Positions 27,653 through 34,499 of a DNA stretch of 34,499 bases are shown one piece after another. The notes under the pieces are model-generated. The model saw only the letters and a program-made list of their open reading frames with translations, was not told the origin of the DNA and made no database searches. The translations under genes and the position numbers were made by a program. The DNA is from Gammaproteobacteria bacterium (GTDB lineage Bacteria; Pseudomonadota; Gammaproteobacteria; Pseudomonadales; Azotimanducaceae): contig JAPUGI010000261.1 of the NCBI GenBank assembly GCA_027292925.1, positions 1 through 34,499 of the forward strand, in the 5' to 3' direction. Positions within the stretch are counted from its first letter, which is position 1; each line of letters begins with the position of its first letter.

Positions 27653-28261
27653 ATGAAAGTAGTAAAGATTTTTCTATGTTTTTTATCATCTATTGTATTT
27701 TTCACAACCGCTGCTGCCCAGGAAATGGGTTATGCGATATGTGTGACTTGTCATGGCGCGGATGGCGCGGGTAATATTGCTCTTAATTCTCCGGCGATTG
27801 CGGGACAGGAGTCGTGGTACGTGGAGACCCAGCTTAAGAATTTCAAAGCAGGTATACGCGGAGCACACAAAGCTGATATATACGGTATGCAGATGCGGCC
27901 CATGGCATTAACGCTCGCAGACGATGCAGCGGTCACTCGCGTATCGGGTTATGTCAGTTCCATGAAGCCCGCAAGAATAACTAACACCGTCGAGGGGAAC
28001 CTAGACACAGGAAAAGCACTCTATGCAGTGTGCGCAGCATGCCATGGTCAGGATGCGAAGGGTCTAAAGGCGATGAATTCGCCGAATCTCACGCTCCAAC
28101 AGGACTGGTATATGGTTCGTCAACTTCAGAACTTTAAGGCAGGGTTAAGGGGTTCTGATCCGAAAGATGTGTTTGGTCAGCAGATGCGACCCATGGCGAT
28201 GATACTTGCCAATGACCAGGCAATAAATGATGTTGTTGCGTATATTAATTCGTTACGCTAG
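27653..28261 (+). CDS. Diheme cytochrome c (c4-like)
   Basis: Signal peptide; two CxxCH motifs (CVTCHGADGAGN, CAACHGQDAKG), each followed by an LNSP/MNSP..W(Y)..QLKNFKAG..RG..QMRPMA block. Confidence 0.93.
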   Translation: MKVVKIFLCFLSSIVFFTTAAAQEMGYAICVTCHGADGAGNIALNSPAIAGQESWYVETQLKNFKAGIRGAHKADIYGMQMRPMALTLADDAAVTRVSGYVSSMKPARITNTVEGNLDTGKALYAVCAACHGQDAKGLKAMNSPNLTLQQDWYMVRQLQNFKAGLRGSDPKDVFGQQMRPMAMILANDQAINDVVAYINSLR

Positions 28262-28266
28262 CTTCC

Positions 28267-28584
28267 TCAGGACGCGAAAAAGAGCAAGCGTGTAGAAAAA
28301 ATGTATTCTGCTTCCAGGACCATCATGCCAATAAGCACAAGTAAAAGAGCGGGTGGTCCGAGTATTGCGCAGGCGAGCGCCAATCTTTCCCATGCCATAT
28401 GCATAAAAATCGCAATAATGAACCCGGCCTTGAGGAACATAAAAGTAAGGATCAGGCTCCATCGCAATAATCCCTGGAATCCAAGAACATCAACCAAATA
28501 GGACAAGGTGCTTAGTACGAAAAGCAGAAACCAAATCCATAGATAGATTTTGATCGGATGCTGCTGACCTTCTGTCGCTTCCAT
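28267..28584 (-). CDS. Cytochrome c oxidase subunit IV-like (prokaryotic COX4) small membrane protein
   Basis: IKIYLWIWFLLFVLSTLSYLVD..MFLKAGFIIAIFMHMAWE; position at the 3' end of the cox operon. Confidence 0.82.
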   Translation of the reverse strand: MEATEGQQHPIKIYLWIWFLLFVLSTLSYLVDVLGFQGLLRWSLILTFMFLKAGFIIAIFMHMAWERLALACAILGPPALLLVLIGMMVLEAEYIFSTRLLFFAS

Positions 28585-28593
28585 ACTAATTCC

Positions 28594-29280
28594 TCACCAA
28601 AGATAAAATAACGCGAAAATAAAGACCCACACCAGGTCTACAAAGTGCCAATACAGACCGGCAATTTCTACGGCGGCATAACCAGATTTTTCGAAATCTC
28701 CCCGATAGACCTTGAAGGCGACTGTGCACAGATAAATCACACCGATCGAAACATGCGCGCCGTGAAAGCCGGTGATCATGAAAAAACAAGATCCAAACTG
28801 CGCCGCTCCCATGGGGTTGCCCCAGGGCCTGACACCTTCCTCGATGAGTTTGGTCCACTCGAAGGCCTGCATACCGACGAAAGATGCCCCAAAAGCGGCA
28901 GTCGCCAGAATCAGCAGTGCGGTTGTTTTGCGGTCTTTGCGATAACCAAAATTCACCGCCATGGCCATTGTTCCTCTGCTGCTGATCCGGATAAACGTCA
29001 TGATCGCAATCAGGATGAGAGGCATGTGTTGTCCGAACAGCGTCAGCGCGAACACTTCACTGGGGTTGGGCCAGGGGACAGTGGTGGTAGCCCTCACGCT
29101 CATATAACTCGTGAGGAAACAACTAAAAATGAAAGTGTCACTCAGGAGAAAAATCCACATCATGGCTTTGCCCCAGTGCACCTGGAACGTTTGCTTATCA
29201 GCAGACCAGTCTTCGACTATGCCCGGCAGCCCTTCTGCAAGTAAGGTTCCCGCCGGATTAGCGATTACGGTTTCCGTCAT
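28594..29280 (-). CDS. coxC: Heme-copper oxidase subunit III (copy 1)
   Basis: WIFLLSDTFIFSCFLTSYMSVR, ITGFHGAHVSIGVIYL, GLYWHFVDLVWVFIFALFYLW. Confidence 0.93.
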   Translation of the reverse strand: MTETVIANPAGTLLAEGLPGIVEDWSADKQTFQVHWGKAMMWIFLLSDTFIFSCFLTSYMSVRATTTVPWPNPSEVFALTLFGQHMPLILIAIMTFIRISSRGTMAMAVNFGYRKDRKTTALLILATAAFGASFVGMQAFEWTKLIEEGVRPWGNPMGAAQFGSCFFMITGFHGAHVSIGVIYLCTVAFKVYRGDFEKSGYAAVEIAGLYWHFVDLVWVFIFALFYLW

Positions 29281-29307
29281 GATGATGAGTCCCGATCTAA
29301 TAGACAG

Positions 29308-29973
29308 TTAAGTAGACAACAGCAGAGCAAATATCACGATCCATACAACGAGCAGGAAGTGCCAATAATTTCTGCACAACTCAACACTCAGTTTGATTTG
29401 TTCGAGTTCCACACCGGCAAGGACACGGATAGAAGTCCTTGACCATACCCAAAGCCCACCAAGCAAATGCAGTCCGTGTATACCTGTAAACAGGTAAAAG
29501 AATGCATTGGCTGGATTCGAACGCAAGGCGTAGCCTGCTTCATTTAGCTGCTGCCACGCTATCAACTGTCCCGCCACAAATGCGCCAGTAAATATTCCGG
29601 TTGCCAACAACGTAACCTTGACGCCGTTAGCATCCTGGTTTGCCGCTGACCTTGCGCACTTATGAATTGATAAACTGCCCAGGATCAGCAGCAGCGTGTT
29701 GAACCAGAGCAGCCCTGGTTCATCAAGGGGACGCCAGTCGTTCAATTCCATGCGCATGAAGTAGGCACTGATAAACAGCGAAAACATACTGGTAACGACG
29801 GCGAGAAAAACAATCAGGCCGGTTTTAGCAGTAGGGGACTCGCTGGCTAAATCTTCTCGCCTATCGACGCCGGTTCCTTCCGTCAACCAGGGTTTCTCGA
29901 GCACCCGTTGACGCAATAGCCACCAGTACGAGATACCTACCGCAGCGAAAATAAAGATGATGATGGTGATCAT
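29308..29973 (-). CDS. Heme-copper oxidase subunit III-like (copy 2)
   Basis: KTGLIVFLAVVTSMFSLFISAYFMRM, FTGIHGLHLLGGLWVW, CRNYWHFLLVVWIVIFALLLST. Confidence 0.87.
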   Translation of the reverse strand: MITIIIFIFAAVGISYWWLLRQRVLEKPWLTEGTGVDRREDLASESPTAKTGLIVFLAVVTSMFSLFISAYFMRMELNDWRPLDEPGLLWFNTLLLILGSLSIHKCARSAANQDANGVKVTLLATGIFTGAFVAGQLIAWQQLNEAGYALRSNPANAFFYLFTGIHGLHLLGGLWVWSRTSIRVLAGVELEQIKLSVELCRNYWHFLLVVWIVIFALLLST

Positions 29974-29975
29974 GG

Positions 29976-31718
29976 CTAGCTTGCCGCTACTTCTACATCG
30001 GCAGGTGGCTCATTCTGCGGCGTAAAGTCCTTGTCTGCGCCTGGCACGCTATATTCATACGCCCATCTATACACCTGGGGCAATTCCGGACCCCAATTAC
30101 CGTGTATCGGAGGTGTTTGAGGTGTCTGCCACTCAAGTGTGGTGGCATTCCAGGGATTGGGACCTGCCGGTTTTCCTTTAAACAAACTCCAGATCATGTT
30201 GACGAAGAAGAGAATTTGCGTGGCCGCAACAAATATAGCGGCTACTGTTATACCGGTATTCATGGCAAGGGCCGATTCGGGAATGAAGTCGATCCCTTCG
30301 TAGGCGTAGTATCTGCGTGGTACGCCCAGGAAACCCAGGTAATGCATGGGTAAGTAGATAGAATATGTGCCTAAAAAGGTAAACCAGAAATGGAACTTGC
30401 CAAGCGTGCTGTTGAACATCTTGCCTGTAACCTTAGGAAACCAGTGATAGATGGCGCCAAACACGACCAGAATGGGTGACACGCCCATGACCATAAGGAA
30501 ATGAGCGACGACGAAATAGGTATCCGAAAGCGGCAAGTCAACGACAACATTCCCCAGGAAAATACCGGTCAACCCGCCATGAATAAAGGTAAAGATAAAA
30601 CCAATGGCAAATAACATGGGCACTGTCAGATGGATGTTTCCCTGCCAGAGCGTCAGTACCCAGTTGTAGACTTTTATCGCTGTGGGTACCGCAATGATCA
30701 GCGTTGTCGTTGCAAAAAAGAATCCGAAGTATGGGTTCATGCCACTGACATACATATGATGAGCCCAGACGATAAAACTGAGGCCGCCAATACCGACGAT
30801 AGCCCATACCATCATGCGATAACCAAAGATGTTTTTTCGGGCATGAACACTGAGCAGATCAGATACGATACCAAAGGCAGGCAAGGCAACAATGTAAACT
30901 TCCGGATGACCAAAAAACCAGAAGAGATGCTGAAACAACACCGGGCTTCCACCACCGTAGGCAGTTTGTTCACCCATGTGAACAATGGCAGGCATAAAAA
31001 AGCTGGTGCCGAGCAGACGATCCAACAACATCATAATGGCGCTAACTAGGAGGGCAGGGAAGGCGAGCAAGCCGAGAATTGTTGCAGTGAATATACCCCA
31101 GACTGACAAAGGCATTCGCATCATCGTCATGCCCCTGGTTCGCGCCTGGAGTACGGTTGTCACGTAATTCAAACCACCCATTGTAAAAGCAACAATAAAC
31201 ACCGCGAGGGAAACCAACATCAGGATGATTCCCCATTCGGCACCTGGTGTACCAAACAAAATTGCCTGCGGCGGATATAGCGTCCATCCTGCACCGGTGG
31301 GTCCACCGGTGACAAAAAAGCTCGCCATCAAAATAATCACCGACACCAGATACACCCAGACACTCAGCATATTCATATAGGGAAACACCATATCCCTGGC
31401 GCCGACCATCAAGGGAATGAGATAGTTGCCAAAACCGCCCAGGAGAAGCGCGGTGAGAAGATAAATCACCATGATCATCCCGTGCATGGTGACGAATTGC
31501 ATGTATTCACTGGGATCAATGATGGAAACGGACTCTGGGAACCCGAGCTGCACACGCATCGTCACAGAAAGCCCCAATGCGACTAGACCTACTGCTATGG
31601 CAATTAATCCGTACTGGATGGCAATGACCTTATGGTCCTGGCTCCAGATGTATTTTGTGATGAAGCTTTTGGGATGTGATAGTTCTTGTCCTCTGTCTGC
31701 GAGTGCGACGTATGTCAT
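29976..31718 (-). CDS. ctaD: Cytochrome c oxidase subunit I
   Basis: MTMHGMIMVIYLLTALLLGGFGNYLIPLMVGARDM, FWFFGHPEVYIVALPAFG, HHMYVSG, THGG-type helix (FIHGGLTGIFLGN), DTYFVVAHFLMVMG. Confidence 0.97.
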   Translation of the reverse strand: MTYVALADRGQELSHPKSFITKYIWSQDHKVIAIQYGLIAIAVGLVALGLSVTMRVQLGFPESVSIIDPSEYMQFVTMHGMIMVIYLLTALLLGGFGNYLIPLMVGARDMVFPYMNMLSVWVYLVSVIILMASFFVTGGPTGAGWTLYPPQAILFGTPGAEWGIILMLVSLAVFIVAFTMGGLNYVTTVLQARTRGMTMMRMPLSVWGIFTATILGLLAFPALLVSAIMMLLDRLLGTSFFMPAIVHMGEQTAYGGGSPVLFQHLFWFFGHPEVYIVALPAFGIVSDLLSVHARKNIFGYRMMVWAIVGIGGLSFIVWAHHMYVSGMNPYFGFFFATTTLIIAVPTAIKVYNWVLTLWQGNIHLTVPMLFAIGFIFTFIHGGLTGIFLGNVVVDLPLSDTYFVVAHFLMVMGVSPILVVFGAIYHWFPKVTGKMFNSTLGKFHFWFTFLGTYSIYLPMHYLGFLGVPRRYYAYEGIDFIPESALAMNTGITVAAIFVAATQILFFVNMIWSLFKGKPAGPNPWNATTLEWQTPQTPPIHGNWGPELPQVYRWAYEYSVPGADKDFTPQNEPPADVEVAAS

Positions 31719-33121
31719 CAGCGACCCCCTTGCATCGTTGCTTCTGCAACCTGGTTTGTTAATGGTGGTTCTATAGGTGGTAATGTGTTGATATAGGCAA
31801 GGACATCGTTGATGTCTGTGTCGTTTCGGAGCATCTGGGACATGCTAACCATCTGCTGCCCGAACAGATCAAAAGGATGCTTGCCCCTGATACCCTGCCT
31901 AAAGTTTTTCAATTGACGCTTCAGGTACCAGTCTTCCTGGCCATTCAATCGAGGTGCGTTGAGTGCATAATTGCCTTGACCATTTAATCCATGACAGGTC
32001 CCACAAGTGACGTAGAGATTCCTGCCACGATTGCTATCGCCTGTAATCGAGTAATCACCTCGGTGCTCAGGGAGCGTTTTGATATAGGCGCTGACGTTTC
32101 GTATTGCTGTCTCGTCAGCTAACACGGCGGCCATGGGCGCCATTTGCTTGCCATATACATCATCCTCGTGAGCACCACGGATGCCATGTTTGAAATAGCC
32201 TATTTGACGACGCAGGTACCAATCTGCCTGACCGCTAAGCTTCGGTGAATTGAGCGCGACATTACCTTCCCCTTCGGGGCCGTGGCATGCAGCGCATACC
32301 GCATAGAGTGATTGGCCGGCGATAGGATCTCCAGGACCGATCTGCATTGATTCTGCGAAGGTCATCTGACTATCCCGCCAAGCTTCAAAGTCTTCCTGGG
32401 TATCGACAACTACACGACCCCGCATGGTGAAATGTGCCAGACCGCAGAGTTCCTCACACAATATTTCGTAAGTGCCTAATTTGGTTGGCGTAAACCACAG
32501 ATAGGAGACCAGCCCTGGTACCAGATCCATTTTCACTCGAAATTGAGCCACCGCAAAATCATGCAACACATCTTTTGATCGAAGCAAAACCTTTACCGGT
32601 CTATCAATGGGAATATGAACTATATTACTCATGACAATCAGGTCATCCTGACCGTTAGCGTCATTTGGATTCAGGCCAAGAGGGTTATCGATATTAACGA
32701 AACTGGGATCCGAGGTACCGTGCTTGTTGTCTTTACCAGGAAGCCGGAAGGTCCAGCGCCACTGTTCCCCGACAGCCTCTAGTTCCCAGGCTTCCTCCGG
32801 TACATTGACGAATTCGTTCCAGACGTACAATCCTGGTGCAAGCATTGCCGCAACGCCAATCGCTGTGACAACTGTCAACCACACTTCGAGTTTCGTGTTT
32901 TCTGGCTCATACTTCGCCGGTTTACTATTTTCGCCACGGTTTCGAAACCGGAATACCGAATAAGCCATAAATAAGTTGATTGCAACGAACACGGCACCAG
33001 TCACCCAAAAAGTGATTGTGATGGTGTCGTCGATAGCTCCCCAGTTGGAAGCCAGAGGCGTAAACCACCAGGGACTGAGGAAGTGAAATGCTATTGAGCC
33101 GACTACCAATAGCATGAACAC
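31718..33121 (-). CDS. ctaC: Cytochrome c oxidase subunit II with C-terminal diheme cytochrome c domains (caa3-like)
   Basis: CuA site CEELCGLAHFTMRGRVVV; two CxxCH motifs (CAACHGPEGEGN, CGTCHGLNGQGN). GTG start as tracked; see the finding about an upstream start. Confidence 0.94.
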   Translation of the reverse strand: MFMLLVVGSIAFHFLSPWWFTPLASNWGAIDDTITITFWVTGAVFVAINLFMAYSVFRFRNRGENSKPAKYEPENTKLEVWLTVVTAIGVAAMLAPGLYVWNEFVNVPEEAWELEAVGEQWRWTFRLPGKDNKHGTSDPSFVNIDNPLGLNPNDANGQDDLIVMSNIVHIPIDRPVKVLLRSKDVLHDFAVAQFRVKMDLVPGLVSYLWFTPTKLGTYEILCEELCGLAHFTMRGRVVVDTQEDFEAWRDSQMTFAESMQIGPGDPIAGQSLYAVCAACHGPEGEGNVALNSPKLSGQADWYLRRQIGYFKHGIRGAHEDDVYGKQMAPMAAVLADETAIRNVSAYIKTLPEHRGDYSITGDSNRGRNLYVTCGTCHGLNGQGNYALNAPRLNGQEDWYLKRQLKNFRQGIRGKHPFDLFGQQMVSMSQMLRNDTDINDVLAYINTLPPIEPPLTNQVAEATMQGGR

Positions 33122-33233
33122 AACGGCAACGAGCTTACTTCATTCCTTCATTACGTTTTGAAAAAATTCATGTTGAAATGCGGCCCCAAAATAACGTCCA
33201 GGGTGGGGGCCAACCAACGGACGCTAAATTACC

Positions 33234-33251
33234 CTTTGACCCTGGTCAAAG
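33234..33251. promoter_or_regulatory. CRP/FNR-family-like dyad (TTGAC-N4-GTCAA)
   Basis: CTTTGACC-CT-GGTCAAAG, a perfect 8+2+8 dyad, about 120 bp upstream of the cox operon start codon. Confidence 0.5.
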
Positions 33252-33301
33252 TCAATATGAAAATACCGGAGCCTCAGCGGTTCTCATAAAGAATGTTGAC
33301 T

Positions 33302-34499
33302 CTATCCCTTCACACGTAATGACTTTGGGTCGTAAAAAGGTGATAACCGGAGTTCGATTGGATAGCGTTTTTTGGCGACTTCTACTGAAAATTCGTCCTG
33401 TTCAAGAAAACTACGATTAACGCCATCCGGATGGCTGATAAGTGCAATCGCCAATGAGCGATTGATTCTGTGACCCCACATGGCCGAGGTAGTGAGACCA
33501 ATCATCTCATTGTTGAGCCAAACGGGTTCATCGTGAATCATTAATGGTGCTTCATCATGCTTGATGGCTAAGTTAACCAGGCGTCGTTTTAGGGGTCGCT
33601 CGAGTGAAGATAGAGCAGATTTGCCGATAAAATTATCTTTGTCCATGTCGACCGCGAAACCCAACCCGGATACATATGGATTGATGTCGTCCGAGATATC
33701 GTGTCCCATGTGTTTGTAACTTTTTTCCAGGCGACAGGAGTTCATGGCGTGGAATCCGGCTAGCGTGAGTCCATGTTGTTGTCCTTCCTCCCACAGCAGC
33801 TCAAAGATTTCTTGGGCTAACCCGGAAGGAATGTAGAGTTCATAGCCAAGTTCACCAACATAGGTAAGTCGGTTGGCGCGAATCGTCGCAGATCCTATCT
33901 GTAGTTCCCGGGATGAAAAAAAAGGCATTGAATTGTTATCAATAGGCATGTCCGTCAGCCGTTGCAACAGTTCCCGTGAATGCGGACCCATCAAACCATA
34001 CATGGCGTAGTCATCGGATACATTGATGACAGATACCCTCAACTCAGACGGTATGTGGCGCCGGAGCCAGAGGAAATCCCGGTTTTCGGTGGCACAACTG
34101 CTGACGACCATAAACTCATCGCTGGCCAATCGCGTAATCGTCACATCTGCTTCTATGCCGCCGCGTTCATTCAACCATTGGGTATAGACAATCCTGTCCA
34201 CAGCGACATCAATATTGTTGGCGCAGATCATGTTTAACGCCATTGTGGCATCTGGACCCTTCACCTGAAAAACTGGATAGCTGGTCTGGTCAAATAACGC
34301 AACCCCATCTCTGACCGCAAGGCATTCCTTTCTACAATTGTCGAACCAGTTCTGTCTTCCATAGGAATACTGGTACTCGGCTGGCTGGTTATCACGGGCG
34401 AACCAATTGGGCCTTTCCCAGCCAGCCAGTTCACCCATGACCGCGCCCCTGTCAATTAGCGCCTGGTGTATCGGGCTGCAACGGATACCCCTGGCAGTT
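33302..34499 (-). CDS. Dimethylglycine/sarcosine dehydrogenase-like oxidoreductase, C-terminal GcvT-like part (5' end outside window)
   Basis: Frame remains open to the window edge (..PIHQALIDRGAVMGELAGWERPNWFA). GcvT-like motifs: ECLAVRDGVALFDQTSYPVFQVKGPDA, TYVGELGYELYIP, SCRLEKSYKHMGHDI. Confidence 0.88.
   Translation of the reverse strand, partial: TARGIRCSPIHQALIDRGAVMGELAGWERPNWFARDNQPAEYQYSYGRQNWFDNCRKECLAVRDGVALFDQTSYPVFQVKGPDATMALNMICANNIDVAVDRIVYTQWLNERGGIEADVTITRLASDEFMVVSSCATENRDFLWLRRHIPSELRVSVINVSDDYAMYGLMGPHSRELLQRLTDMPIDNNSMPFFSSRELQIGSATIRANRLTYVGELGYELYIPSGLAQEIFELLWEEGQQHGLTLAGFHAMNSCRLEKSYKHMGHDISDDINPYVSGLGFAVDMDKDNFIGKSALSSLERPLKRRLVNLAIKHDEAPLMIHDEPVWLNNEMIGLTTSAMWGHRINRSLAIALISHPDGVNRSFLEQDEFSVEVAKKRYPIELRLSPFYDPKSLRVKG

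Noticed and set aside
28645-29244. 199-aa + strand ORF opposite coxC
   Set aside because: No recognisable family; antisense to a strongly conserved subunit III gene.
33182-33211. GGCCCC...GGGGCC pairing in the cox leader as a terminator or riboswitch
   Set aside because: Short G/C stem with an 18-nt loop; insufficient evidence beyond base composition.
1-34499. Mobile element, prophage, CRISPR or known defence island
   Set aside because: No transposase, integrase, phage, Cas or defence-type genes, and no repeat-spacer pattern or terminal repeats were found by reading.

Overview
Window reads as a chromosomal segment of a proteobacterium, probably gammaproteobacterial (inferred from gene content only). 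I saw no rRNA, tRNA, CRISPR array, IS element or phage module. Gene content in order: the C-terminal end of an RND efflux pump; an S41-peptidase lipoprotein; a small lipoprotein; an NhaC antiporter; an NTF2-like protein; a secreted hypothetical; a histidine phosphatase; an M32 carboxypeptidase interrupted by one in-frame TGA; a protein with repeated short motifs; a CBS protein; a TrmB-like regulator divergent from a GlmS-like gene; a HEAT-like protein; a PhyH dioxygenase; a membrane trypsin-like/FHA protein; korAB; an MFS transporter; an APH-like/GST/CMD/GST cluster; DoxX; an M20 amidohydrolase; DUF481; ChaC; a HAD hydrolase; a membrane hypothetical; a diheme cytochrome c; a caa3-like cytochrome oxidase operon; and the C-terminal end of a DMGDH/GcvT-like oxidoreductase. 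The best leads are: (1) two identical-architecture TGTCA-N9-TGACA palindromes 73 bp apart in the trmB/glmS divergent promoter; (2) a protein tail with alternating repeats GKAxFESxDL and (D)xAQTPDxIRKKLE; (3) the M32 peptidase with a single in-frame TGA followed by a perfect hairpin; (4) a trypsin-like/coiled-coil/TM/FHA protein whose nucleophile Ser appears replaced by Phe; (5) a roughly 335-nt structured korA leader; (6) an FNR/CRP-type dyad upstream of the cox operon. Nothing here proves a new system; these are testable leads.
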